Shown here piece by piece: positions 33,374 through 41,906 of a stretch of DNA of 47,371 bases; the first letter of the stretch is position 1, and every line of letters starts with the position of its first letter. This DNA is from Pseudomonadota bacterium (GTDB lineage Bacteria; Pseudomonadota; Gammaproteobacteria; Steroidobacterales; Steroidobacteraceae). The stretch is from positions 1 through 47,371 of the forward strand of contig JAJYFU010000012.1 in NCBI GenBank assembly GCA_021790795.1, written 5' to 3'. Under the pieces are notes generated by a model. It was not told where the DNA came from. It searched no databases and saw nothing but the letters and a program-made list of their open reading frames with translations. Made by a program: the position numbers and the translations under genes.

Positions 33374-34360
33374 GTGCCGCATGCCTTGCACTTTCTGCAC
33401 CCGCTGTACCTGCTGGCGCTGTTGCCCCTGTGGGCGCTCGCGCTGTGGCTGGCTCGGCGCCGTGCTCGCGACGGCGCCTGGCTGCGCCACATCGACGCCG
33501 AGCTCCTGGCGCGGTTGCGCCTGCGCGGCGGCGGCGGCCGCTCGCCGTGGCCGTTGGTCGTCGCGCTGTGGACACTCTCGGTGGTGGCGCTTGCCGGCCC
33601 GAGCTGGCAGCGGCAGGTCACCCCGGCTTATCGACTGCCCGCGGCATGGGTGGTCGCCCTGCAGCTGTCGCCTTCGATGGAGGCCCGCGACATCGCGCCG
33701 AGTCGCATCGCGCGGGCACGCTTCGCCATCGACAACCTGCTCTCCGCGGCGCACGATGCGCGCGTCGGACTCGTCGCCTTCGCGGGTGACGCCTATACGG
33801 TCGCGCCGCTGACCGAAGACGTCGACACGGTGCGCAATCTCAGCCGCACACTCTCTCCGGACCTGATGCCGGAGCACGGCGCCCGTCTCGCGCCGGCGCT
33901 GGAGAAGGCCGCGCGGTTGCTCGCTGCGTGGAAAGGTCACGACCGACAGATCGTCGTGCTGATGGATGGCGTGACCGACCCGGCGCGCGCGATGATGGTT
34001 GCCGAGCGCCTGCACCGCGCGGGCATCGACGTGAATGTCGTCGGCGTTGGAACCACCGGGGGAGCACCCGCGCCCAACGGCAATGGCGGATTCGAGCACG
34101 GCCCCGACGGCAAGATCATCATGACGCGACTGCGGCCCGCGATCCTGCGGCGCATCGCCACGGCCGGCGGCGGCCAGTTCGTGACGGTGAATCAATTGCC
34201 GCTGTTGATCGGCGGACTGCACGCGGCTGGACTGAGCAGCCTGGGCCGGGCACAGCTCGCCCCGCACGAGCGCCTCGCAAGCTGGCTGAACGACGGTGTC
34301 TGGCTGCTGCCGCTGATTCTGCTGCTCGGCGCGCTCGCGGCGCGACGGGGGTGGACCTGA
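33374..34360 (+). CDS. batB: VWA-domain protein BatB with degenerate MIDAS
   Basis: A 328-aa membrane protein organised like BatA: N-terminal helices (LYLLALLPLWALALWLA and WPLVVALWTLSVVALAG), VWA domain, C-terminal helix (VWLLPLILLLGALAA). The expected DxSxS metal motif reads ALQLSPSM, so the first Asp is replaced by Gln, while SPS and a later LMDGVTD remain. Metal-dependent adhesion may be lost or changed, in contrast to BatA beside it. GTG start at 33374, 4 nt after batA. A C-terminal Gly-rich stretch with NGNGG sits before the last helix. Confidence 0.85.
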   Translation: MPHALHFLHPLYLLALLPLWALALWLARRRARDGAWLRHIDAELLARLRLRGGGGRSPWPLVVALWTLSVVALAGPSWQRQVTPAYRLPAAWVVALQLSPSMEARDIAPSRIARARFAIDNLLSAAHDARVGLVAFAGDAYTVAPLTEDVDTVRNLSRTLSPDLMPEHGARLAPALEKAARLLAAWKGHDRQIVVLMDGVTDPARAMMVAERLHRAGIDVNVVGVGTTGGAPAPNGNGGFEHGPDGKIIMTRLRPAILRRIATAGGGQFVTVNQLPLLIGGLHAAGLSSLGRAQLAPHERLASWLNDGVWLLPLILLLGALAARRGWT

Positions 34361-34362
34361 CG

Positions 34363-35343
34363 ATGCGCGCGATGGTTCTGCTCATCCTGGGATCCCTGGT
34401 GTGCGCCCCGGCCTGCGCGGGCGTGTGGACCAATCTGTGGCGAACCCCCGATCAGCAGGGCGAGGCGCTGCTCGCGGCCGGTCAGCCGGCCAAGGCGGCC
34501 GAGCGCTTCTCCAATCCGCGGTTGAAGGCATACGCGGACCTGCGCGCCGGCCATTACGGCGCGGCGGCGCGCCTGCTCGCGCCGCTGAAGGATCCTACTT
34601 CGGAATACAACCGCGGCAATGCCTTGGCGCGCTTGGGTCATCTACATCAGGCACTCGCGGCCTACGATGCGGCCTTGAAACAGACGCCGCACGACGCTGA
34701 TATCCGGCACAACCGCGATTTGGTCGAGCGCATGCTGGCGCACCACCGGCGGCCGCGCGCGCGCAAGCCGGGGCACGGCGGCGCGAAGCGTCACGCCTCG
34801 GGCACCTCACGGGGCAAACAAGGACACGGCGCTCACGGCGCCGGCAAGGGACAGCGCTCGGACAAATCCGGCGCGAAGGGCCGTGGCTCGAGCCGACAGC
34901 AGGGCCACAGCGGCGGCACGGGAACGGCCGCGGGCGCGCCGGGATCCCGCTCGGCCCAGGCACGCGGCACGACCGGCACCGGAGCGCATCGAGAGCAGGC
35001 GACTCGCGCGAGCGGACAGTCGGGCGAGCGGGCCGGAGCGCGGCGGCGCACCCCCGGTCAGGCGCGCCGTGACGCGGCACGGGCTGCTGCGCTGGCCCGT
35101 CGCGAGGCGGAGCACGGTCACTCGCATCCCGTGCAAGCCGGCCGCGCAAACGGATCGCATCGCGCCGCGCACAGCCTCGTGGCCCGCACAGCCGGGATGC
35201 GCTCCCGGCCGCCGAAGCCCGTGAGCGAGAAAACCCTGGCGCTGCGGCAGTGGCTGCGGCAACTGCCGAATAATCCGGCCGGGCTGCTGCGCCGCGAGTT
35301 CCTGATCAAATACATGATGCGCCATCGCGGGACGGAGCCATGA
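34363..35343 (+). CDS. batC: BatC-like TPR protein with a basic low-complexity region
   Basis: A 326-aa exported protein. A signal peptide (MVLLILGSLVCAPACA) is followed by a TPR-like region, residues about 35-125, with SEYNRGNALARLGHLHQALA and the end DADIRHNRDLVERML. Residues about 128-275 are Gly/Arg/Ser/His/Lys-rich low complexity (GHGAHGAGKGQRSDKSG and similar), and a short conserved-looking C-terminal end (LRQWLRQLPNNPAGLLRREF, then IKYMMRH) follows, which is typical of BatC-like proteins. The ATG at 34363 is 2 nt after the batB stop; the earlier track start is out of place. It overlaps batD by 4 nt. Confidence 0.8.
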   Translation: MRAMVLLILGSLVCAPACAGVWTNLWRTPDQQGEALLAAGQPAKAAERFSNPRLKAYADLRAGHYGAAARLLAPLKDPTSEYNRGNALARLGHLHQALAAYDAALKQTPHDADIRHNRDLVERMLAHHRRPRARKPGHGGAKRHASGTSRGKQGHGAHGAGKGQRSDKSGAKGRGSSRQQGHSGGTGTAAGAPGSRSAQARGTTGTGAHREQATRASGQSGERAGARRRTPGQARRDAARAAALARREAEHGHSHPVQAGRANGSHRAAHSLVARTAGMRSRPPKPVSEKTLALRQWLRQLPNNPAGLLRREFLIKYMMRHRGTEP

Positions 35344-37079
35344 AGGCGCGGGCCGCGGGCGCGGCGCTGGCACTTTGCCTGTGGGTGCTCGCCGGGCCCG
35401 CTCGGGCGGCGATCACAGCGCAGCTCAGCAGCTCGCAGGTCACATCGGGCAGCACCGTTCAGTTGACACTGCGGTACGACGGTCTGACCACCAGCGAACC
35501 GGCTCTGGCGCCGCTGCGCCGGGATTTCGACATCCTGGGCACCAGTTCCAGCACCAGCGTACAGATCGGCACCGGCGGCAGCGCGGACAGCACGGAAGTC
35601 GAGCTGACATTGGCGCCGAAGCACGCGGGCCGCTTGACGATCCCGCCGATCGCCTGGGATGGGCAGCGCAGTCCGGCACTGACGCTCACCGTATCCGGCT
35701 CGAGCTCGGCCACGGCGCCACGCGGCGGCACGGCCGCGCCTCCCGGAATCTTCATCGTCAGTCACGTCACGCCGGCACATCCGTATGTGCAGTCACAGGT
35801 ACGGCTGACCATTCAGATTTTCACGGACGAGCAGCTTTATCGCGGCACCCTGGATTTCTCCGGCCACGGGGCGGCCCTGGTGAAACAGATCGGCACCAAC
35901 CAGTACGCGAGCACGATGCGCGGCGGCCGGTCCTATCAAGTCATCACGCGCCGCTACGTGCTGTTTCCGCTGCGCAGTGGCACGGTGCGTCTGGCCGGCC
36001 CGGTGCTCGATGGGCAGGTCGCCGTGACGCGGAGCACCTCTCCCTGGAACGGCGGCTTCGGCGGCTTCTTCGGCCAACTGGTCCAAAGCACTCGGCCGAT
36101 CGAGGTGCGCGGCAATCCAATCGTGCTGTCGGTGCGGCCGCGGCCGGCAGGCCAGTCGGGCGGTTACTGGCTACCGGCCCGGCAGGTCACCCTGTCCGCG
36201 CAATGGAGCCCCGCCACCCTGCGCGCGCATGCCGGCAATCCGCTCACCGTCTCGCTCCATCTGCGCGCAACCGGGCTGACGGCCGGGCAGTTGCCCAACC
36301 TCGCGCACCTGATCACGCCGCCAGCCGGGCTCTCGGCCTACCCCGACCAACCCAAGCTCCGCAACACGATGCAGGGCAACGACATGGTCGGCCAGCGGGA
36401 TCAGACCCTCGCGTTCATTGCCAACCGGGCAGGCCATTACTCGCTACCGGCGATCACGGTCCATTGGTGGGACACACGCACGAACCAGGCCCGCACCGTC
36501 AGCATTCCAGGGCGGACCCTGACGATCCTTGCCGCTCCCAGCGGCACTGCCGCGGCCGCCGCGCCGGCCGCGCGCAGCGAATTGCCGCATCCGGCGCCGA
36601 ACGTGACACACGCCGGGTCCCGGCATGCGAGCGCCGGTGCCGCGGTCAGGCGCTGGCAATGGGTGAGTGCGGGCCTGGCCGCACTGTGGCTGGCGACGAT
36701 CGGCGCGTGGCTCGGGACGGGCTGGGTCCGCCGGCGCCGCGCCGCCGTGTCCCCTGTCGAGCGCCTCGTCCGGCTCGATCCTGCGCGCGAGCGCGAGGCG
36801 TTTCGCGCCGCCTGCGCCCGCGACGACCCTCTGGCGGCCCGGCGCCATCTGCTGCTTTGGGCGTCGGCCGCGTGGAACGCTCGGCAGACCAAGCTCGGCA
36901 CGATCGCCCGCGCGATCAACCGACCGGAGCTCACGGAGCGTCTGCGCGAGCTCGAGCGTGCTTGCTACGGCGGCGGGAGCTGGAAGGGCGAGCCGCTGGC
37001 GCAGGTGCTCACCGAGCTCGCGCCGCGGTCGCGGCCTGGCCCTCCGCGCGATGAGCCTCTGCCTCCCTTGTACTCGTAG
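35340..37079 (+). CDS. batD: BatD family protein
   Basis: A 579-aa protein with a signal peptide (cleaved near PARAAITA), several Ig-like beta domains (SSSQVTSGSTVQLTLRYDG at the start, then repeats), a membrane helix at about 439-463 (WVSAGLAALWLATIGAWL), and a cytoplasmic tail with FRAACARDDPLAARRHLLLW. This is the BatD layout. ATGA overlap with batC. It closes the moxR-bat operon and converges on pyrE with 21 nt between stops. Confidence 0.9.
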   Translation: MKARAAGAALALCLWVLAGPARAAITAQLSSSQVTSGSTVQLTLRYDGLTTSEPALAPLRRDFDILGTSSSTSVQIGTGGSADSTEVELTLAPKHAGRLTIPPIAWDGQRSPALTLTVSGSSSATAPRGGTAAPPGIFIVSHVTPAHPYVQSQVRLTIQIFTDEQLYRGTLDFSGHGAALVKQIGTNQYASTMRGGRSYQVITRRYVLFPLRSGTVRLAGPVLDGQVAVTRSTSPWNGGFGGFFGQLVQSTRPIEVRGNPIVLSVRPRPAGQSGGYWLPARQVTLSAQWSPATLRAHAGNPLTVSLHLRATGLTAGQLPNLAHLITPPAGLSAYPDQPKLRNTMQGNDMVGQRDQTLAFIANRAGHYSLPAITVHWWDTRTNQARTVSIPGRTLTILAAPSGTAAAAAPAARSELPHPAPNVTHAGSRHASAGAAVRRWQWVSAGLAALWLATIGAWLGTGWVRRRRAAVSPVERLVRLDPAREREAFRAACARDDPLAARRHLLLWASAAWNARQTKLGTIARAINRPELTERLRELERACYGGGSWKGEPLAQVLTELAPRSRPGPPRDEPLPPLYS

Positions 37080-37100
37080 GGAGGTATCGGGGGATGGGCC

Positions 37101-37754
37101 CTAGGCCACCCCGTAGCGCGCGCGGTAAGCCTCGAGCGCCGCCAGCTGCCCGGCCGTGATGCCGTGGGCACCGGGACGTGCAAACGCCTCGATCAGCGCC
37201 GCCAGCGTGAGCACGCTCAAGCATTTCACGCCGTGCTCCTGCTCGATCTCCTGTGTCGCGCTGAGGGCGCCCTGCCCGCGCTCCTGGCGGTCCAGCGCAA
37301 ATACGCAGCCGACCGGGCGGGCGCCGGCGGCGCGGATCAACTCGAGAGACTCGCGGACCGCGGTGCCGGCGGTCACCACGTCATCCACGATCAGCACCCG
37401 CCCCTGCAGGGGGGCGCCGATCAGCAAGCCGCCTTCACCGTGGTCCTTGGCTTCCTTGCGGTTGAACGCATACGGCACATTGCGCCCATGGTGATCGAAC
37501 AGTGCGGCAGCCGTCGCGGCCGCGAGCGCGATGCCCTTGTAGGCTGGTCCGAACAGCATGTCGAACGGGAGGCGGGATACGCTGATCGCCGCCGCGTAGC
37601 AACGCCCGAGCACGGCAATCGCCTCGCCGTCACTGAACAGGCCGGCATTGAAGAAATAGGGACTCTCACGGCCGGATTTGAGCGTGAACGAGCCGAAGCG
37701 CAGGGCCTGGCGCGAAAGCGCCAGATCGATGAATTTGAGCTGGTGATCTTGCAT
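37101..37754 (-). CDS. pyrE: Orotate phosphoribosyltransferase
   Basis: Converts orotate and PRPP to OMP in pyrimidine synthesis. The 217-aa protein has [60 protein letters not shown] (the mobile catalytic loop with Lys and His) and the PRPP motif [16 protein letters not shown] at 37754 is preferred; ATG at 37766 would add four residues. The long track ORF from 38162 is overlap with ampG. It is divergent from the AmpG-like gene, with start codons within about 60 nt. Confidence 0.96.
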   Translation of the reverse strand: MQDHQLKFIDLALSRQALRFGSFTLKSGRESPYFFNAGLFSDGEAIAVLGRCYAAAISVSRLPFDMLFGPAYKGIALAAATAAALFDHHGRNVPYAFNRKEAKDHGEGGLLIGAPLQGRVLIVDDVVTAGTAVRESLELIRAAGARPVGCVFALDRQERGQGALSATQEIEQEHGVKCLSVLTLAALIEAFARPGAHGITAGQLAALEAYRARYGVA

Positions 37755-37816
37755 AGCGAATATCATTGCCTGATGCGCACCCACGTCGTCAACCGCCGCG
37801 GCACGGATCAGAGGCC

Positions 37817-39244
37817 GTGAGCCCGGGGAATGCGCCGACCCGGCACACCGGGGTGCTCGGGCGCTGGTGGAATGCGCTCGAGATCTACCGGCAGCGCAGC
37901 GTGGTAACGATGCTGTTCCTCGGTTTCTCGAGCGGACTGCCGTTCCTGCTGGTGTTCTCGACGCTGTCGATGTGGCTGCGCCAGGCGGGGATAGAGCTTT
38001 CGACGATCGGCATGATCTCGTGGGTGGGCTTCGCCTATTCCTTCGAATTCGTGTTCTCGCCGTTCGTCGACCGGTGGGAGCTGCCGCTGCTGCACCGGCT
38101 GCTGGGGCGGCGGCGCTCGTGGATGCTGTTGGCGCAGATTGGCATCGCGATCGGTCTCGCACGACTCGCCACGGCCAATCCGTCCACCAGCGTCGCCTCG
38201 ATAGCGATCGCGGCTTTGTTCGTGGCCTGCTGCTCGGCGACGCAGGACGTCGCGATGAACGCCTGGCGCATCGAGTCCGCCCCGAGCGAGATGCAAGGCC
38301 CCATGGTGGGGGCTTACGAAGTCGGCTACAACGTCGGGATGATCGCGGCCGCCGCCGGCGCCCTGTCGGTCGCCTCCGACTTCGGCTGGCATGTCAGCTA
38401 TGGCGTCATGGCGGCCCTGATGGCGGTCGGCATCGCCACCACCTTGTTGGCCAGGGAACCTCGAGCCGTCGTGACCCGCGAGGAGCAGCAGCGCGAGACG
38501 CGCGTCATCGAATGGCTGGAGCGCCGTGCCCACTGGCCCCGCTCGCTGCGCAAGATCGGCGAGTGGTTCATCGGCGCGGTCATCTGCCCGCTGACCGACT
38601 TCTTCGGCCGATACGGCCTGCGCTTCGCGCTTCCCTGCGTGGCGTTCATCGGACTGTACGAGATGAACGAATTCATCATGGGCGCGATGACCGGACCGTT
38701 TTACATCGCCCATCACTACAGCCTCGAGCAGATCGCGCTGGTGGTGAAGGTATACGGATTCTCCCTGTCGATCGCCGGGGTATTCATCGCCGGCGCACTG
38801 GTGGCGCGAATCGGCCTGGCACGCTCGCTCCTGATCGGCGGCGCGCTGGCGGTGCTCTCGAATCTGAGCTATTCGCTCCTCGCCACGACCCACGCCCCGA
38901 CGCTGCTCGGGCTCGGTTTCGCCAACGGGCTGGACAACCTCGCGCGCTCGGTCGAAGGCGTGGCGCTGATCGCGTTCATGTCCAGCCTCACCAGCTCGAA
39001 GTACACCGCCACCCAGTACGCGCTGTTCGCCTCGCTCTATGCCCTGCCCGGCAAGATCTCCGAGGGCGTTTCCGGTTTCGTGGTCCAGCGGATCGGCTAC
39101 CCCCACTTCTTCCTGCTCACCGCGAGCCTCGGCATTCCGGGGCTAGTGCTGCTCGCGTGGCTGTGGCACAGCGTGCCACGAGGAAACGCATCGAAGGCGC
39201 GCGACAATCGTGGCACGCCGGAACGCTGCGATGCCGCGGAGTGA
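37817..39244 (+). CDS. ampG: AmpG-like muropeptide permease (MFS/PAT family)
   Basis: A 475-aa, 12-14 helix transporter of the AmpG group, which imports anhydromuropeptides for cell-wall recycling. Conserved parts are [75 protein letters not shown] and [21 protein letters not shown] suggest GTG at 37817; TTG at 37766 is the track start, and both have weak ribosome binding sites. It overlaps the following Rieske gene by 14 nt. Its muropeptide substrate is known from the family only. Confidence 0.85.
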   Translation: MSPGNAPTRHTGVLGRWWNALEIYRQRSVVTMLFLGFSSGLPFLLVFSTLSMWLRQAGIELSTIGMISWVGFAYSFEFVFSPFVDRWELPLLHRLLGRRRSWMLLAQIGIAIGLARLATANPSTSVASIAIAALFVACCSATQDVAMNAWRIESAPSEMQGPMVGAYEVGYNVGMIAAAAGALSVASDFGWHVSYGVMAALMAVGIATTLLAREPRAVVTREEQQRETRVIEWLERRAHWPRSLRKIGEWFIGAVICPLTDFFGRYGLRFALPCVAFIGLYEMNEFIMGAMTGPFYIAHHYSLEQIALVVKVYGFSLSIAGVFIAGALVARIGLARSLLIGGALAVLSNLSYSLLATTHAPTLLGLGFANGLDNLARSVEGVALIAFMSSLTSSKYTATQYALFASLYALPGKISEGVSGFVVQRIGYPHFFLLTASLGIPGLVLLAWLWHSVPRGNASKARDNRGTPERCDAAE

Positions 39245-39620
39245 AATCGATCTGGAGCGCGTCGTCTGCCGCCTCGCCGAACTCGAGGAGCACGGCGCGC
39301 GCGCATTCATCATCGGCGGCGGTGACTGGCCCTTGCGCGGGTTCGTGGTCAAATACGCGGGCGGCGTACGCGGTTACGTGAATCACTGCCCGCACGCGGG
39401 CCATCCGCTCGATCTGCTCCCGCATCGTTTCCTGACGCCCGACCGGACGCTCATCGTGTGCGCCTCGCACGGCGCGCTGTTCGAGCGAGACCTGGGACAG
39501 TGTGTCGCGGGGCCCTGCGCGGGCCGATCACTGCGGGCGATTCCGCTGCAGATCGTGCACGATCTGGTGCTCCTGGCGCCCGAAGCGGACGTCGCGGCGC
39601 TCGCAGCCACGAGCCCTTGA
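39231..39620 (+). CDS. Small Rieske [2Fe-2S] protein
   Basis: A 129-aa soluble protein with a single Rieske domain: NHCPHAGHPLDLLPHR (C-x-H) and CASHGALFERDLGQCVAGPC (C-x2-H), the cluster ligands. A short extra Cys pair follows in CVAGPCAG. It has no membrane anchor, so it resembles stand-alone Rieske ferredoxins that feed oxygenases. ATG at 39231 overlaps the ampG end; the track GTG at 39210 is possible. It converges on the next gene with 3 nt between stops. Confidence 0.87.
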   Translation: MPRSEIDLERVVCRLAELEEHGARAFIIGGGDWPLRGFVVKYAGGVRGYVNHCPHAGHPLDLLPHRFLTPDRTLIVCASHGALFERDLGQCVAGPCAGRSLRAIPLQIVHDLVLLAPEADVAALAATSP

Positions 39621-39623
39621 GGC

Positions 39624-39938
39624 CTATTCGAAGAGGTCGAGTCCCTCCAGGTTGCTCGCGCGCAGCGTCACATCGTCCCCGGGCGATTCACCGCCTTGGG
39701 TCTGATCCTCGTCGGCCTCCACATCGACCGAGCCGCTCCAGTCCTCCGGCAGCTCCGCGGCTTCGATCAGGCCATCGTCCCATTGAGCCTCCCAGTCCTC
39801 CCGATCGATCTCCCCGACCGTGCCGTCGAAGTACTGGATATCGACGGTGGCGTCGGAGTCATCGATCGCGACGACTTCGAAAAGCTCGCCGCCGCTCAAG
39901 CGGTACCAGTCGCCGATTCTCGGTTGCGGTGCGACCAT
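39624..39938 (-). CDS. DUF6763-like acidic small protein
   Basis: A 104-aa acidic protein. It starts GDWYRLSGGELFEVVAIDDS then DIQYFDGTVGEIDREDWEAQ; this agrees with my memory of a gammaproteobacterial family called DUF6763, function unknown. The second half is Asp/Glu-rich with no motif. Soluble, cytoplasmic. The gene is divergent from marC at 40123 with about 185 nt between. Confidence 0.65.
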   Translation of the reverse strand: MVAPQPRIGDWYRLSGGELFEVVAIDDSDATVDIQYFDGTVGEIDREDWEAQWDDGLIEAAELPEDWSGSVDVEADEDQTQGGESPGDDVTLRASNLEGLDLFE

Positions 39939-40122
39939 GGCCTGACCTCACCGGCGCGCCGCCCCCTGGCGCCCCGGAACGACGGTCCCTGGATGAGACC
40001 GTTGAGCCCGCCCGGACGGCCGCAGAGCTGTTATCCTGCATTCGCCGGGCGAAGGGCGGATGCCCATGGTGCGCCTCGCACGCGCCCCTTTCAAGAACGG
40101 GAAAAACCGCAGTCCGCCGCCG

Positions 40123-40755
40123 ATGCTCGAGCAGCCGCTGAAATTCTTCGTGGTTTTTCTCGCGGTCGTGGAGCCGATCTCGCTGCTGCCGATCTTCAGC
40201 GGGCTGACCCAGGGCGCCACCCGGGAATACCGACACCGGATGGCGGTGAAGGCGACGGTGGTGGCGGCACTGATCCTGGCCCTTTTCGCCCTCGTCGGCG
40301 CGCCCTTCCTCGCATTGATGGGCATCAGCCTGGGGGCGTTCCGCATCTTCGGCGGAATACTGCTGTTCCTGCTGGCGCTGGAGATGGTTTTCGCGCGCGA
40401 GTCGGGTAGCAGGACCTCGAGCGACGAGCAGGCCGAGAGCCAGCGCCGCGCCGATATCTCGGTGGTGCCGCTCGCCTTCCCCTTCATTTCCGGTCCGGGC
40501 GCCCTCGCCACGGTCCTGCTGTGGTTCGGGCCGGTGCATCTACTGGACCAGCCGCTGCTATTCCTCGGTCTGTTCGTGGTGGTGGTCGTGGTTCTCGCCA
40601 TATCCCTGGTGATCATGTGGCTGGCCGAGCCCCTGATGCGCATCATCGGGGTGACCGGGGTAAACGTGGCCGGACGGCTCTTCGGCATCGTGCTCGGCGC
40701 CCTGGCGGTTCAATTCGTGGTCGACGGGTTGCGTTCCGCCTTCCTGCACGGGTAG
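40123..40755 (+). CDS. MarC family integral membrane protein (second copy)
   Basis: A 210-aa, six-helix protein of the MarC family, with FFVVFLAVVEPISLLPIFSG (compare LLPIINPFGG in the copy at 17137) and ISVVPLAFPFISGPGALATV in the middle. It is more divergent from the classical NPFG motif, reading EPISL instead. I take ATG at 40123 (MLEQPLKF); ATG at 40060 would add 21 basic residues. Substrate unknown. Confidence 0.86.
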   Translation: MLEQPLKFFVVFLAVVEPISLLPIFSGLTQGATREYRHRMAVKATVVAALILALFALVGAPFLALMGISLGAFRIFGGILLFLLALEMVFARESGSRTSSDEQAESQRRADISVVPLAFPFISGPGALATVLLWFGPVHLLDQPLLFLGLFVVVVVVLAISLVIMWLAEPLMRIIGVTGVNVAGRLFGIVLGALAVQFVVDGLRSAFLHG

Positions 40756-40871
40756 TCCGGCAGCGGCGCAGGTCCGCCAGGATGTTCCGGCCCGGCGCTT
40801 CACCGCCCGGGAGGCCCATTGGATCCGCCTGGGTTCACGCTTGAGCACGGAGCCGCTCACCGGGTGCGCCA

Positions 40872-41600
40872 CTAGATCCGTCTAAAGGTCAGATCCCATA
40901 CGCGGTGTCCCAGGCGTTCTCCGCGGCGCTCGAAGCGCGTCTGCGGACGTTCGGGGGGGCGTGGCACAAAACCTCCCTGCGGCGCCACATTGCGCAGGAG
41001 CGGCTCCGCGGTGAGCACCGCGAGCATCTCTTCGGCATAGGGACCCCAGTCCGTGGCCAGATGCAGGGTACCGCCACGGCTCAGATGAGCCGCGAGCACG
41101 CTCACGAACGGCCCTTGGATCAACCGTCGCTTGTGATGGCGCTTCTTCGGCCAGGGATCCGGGAAAAGCACCAGGATCTCCTCCAGGCAGGCCGGCGGCA
41201 GGTGCTGCTCGAGCACCTCGACGGTATCGCGACAGATCACCCGCACATTCTTCAGGCCGAGCGCCGCCAGACCGAGGAGCAGCCTCCCGACCCCGGGCCG
41301 ATGCACCTCGATGCCGAGATAATCGCGCTCGGGATGAAGGGCCGCGAGCGCAAGCAGATTCTCGCCATTGCCGAAGCCGATCTCGACACTGCGCAGGGCG
41401 GTACGCCCGAAGAGCGCGTCGAGGTCCAGCATCCCGGCCGGCTCGATGCCGTAGCTCGGCCAAAGGTTCAGGAGCGCTCGCTCCTGGGCCGTGGTGATGC
41501 GCCCGGCGCGCGTGACGAAGGAGCGGACCGAGCGAGGATGCTCGCCGGCGCTCGCGCACTGCGATCCTAGCTGACGGTGGGTAGACCGAGGGCCTTCCAT
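40872..41600 (-). CDS. trmB: tRNA (guanine-N7-)-methyltransferase TrmB
   Basis: Methylates G46 in the tRNA variable loop. Motifs: EIGFGNGENLLALAALHPER (SAM binding), DYLGIEVHRPGVGRLLLGLA, ILVLFPDPWPKKRHHKRRLI (catalytic) and LHLATDWGPYAEEML. About 242 aa from the ATG at 41600, which overlaps the upstream rhodanese gene by 34 nt; no later ATG/GTG/TTG precedes the conserved RSVRSFVTRAGRITTAQ, so the overlap is likely real. The rhodanese gene on the same strand suggests cotranscription. Confidence 0.93.
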   Translation of the reverse strand: MEGPRSTHRQLGSQCASAGEHPRSVRSFVTRAGRITTAQERALLNLWPSYGIEPAGMLDLDALFGRTALRSVEIGFGNGENLLALAALHPERDYLGIEVHRPGVGRLLLGLAALGLKNVRVICRDTVEVLEQHLPPACLEEILVLFPDPWPKKRHHKRRLIQGPFVSVLAAHLSRGGTLHLATDWGPYAEEMLAVLTAEPLLRNVAPQGGFVPRPPERPQTRFERRGERLGHRVWDLTFRRI

Positions 41601-41896
41601 GCGGCGATGCCTCCGGCCATGTGCGCGGCCGACTGGCCGCTCGCCTTGCGCAAGCGCGCGGCGGTCAAGGATCTGCCGCCCGCCGCGCAATGAAACACCA
41701 CCGCCCGCTGTCCGTCGACCGGCAAAAATGCGGCGTCGAATGTCGAGAGTGGATATAACAACGCGCCGGGGATGCGCTCGGTGCCGTACTCGGCGGGCTC
41801 GCGCACGTCGATCAACAGGATCCGGCCCTCTTGGAGCAGGCTCTGCACGTCCTGGGGGCCATACTCGATGACCCCATCTGTGGTGACTCGGTTCAT
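41567..41896 (-). CDS. Single-domain rhodanese
   Basis: A 109-aa sulfurtransferase-type protein. IEYGPQDVQSLLQEGRILLI leads to DVREPAEYGTERIPGALLYP, and the active-site loop is FHCAAGGRS with the catalytic Cys. ATG at 41896 is the natural start; the longer track ORF runs through kmo. It is 10 nt after kmo and overlaps trmB. Small rhodaneses donate sulfur or detoxify cyanide; which applies cannot be read here. Confidence 0.88.
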   Translation of the reverse strand: MNRVTTDGVIEYGPQDVQSLLQEGRILLIDVREPAEYGTERIPGALLYPLSTFDAAFLPVDGQRAVVFHCAAGGRSLTAARLRKASGQSAAHMAGGIAAWKALGLPTVS

Positions 41897-41906
41897 ATGG
41901 GGGATT

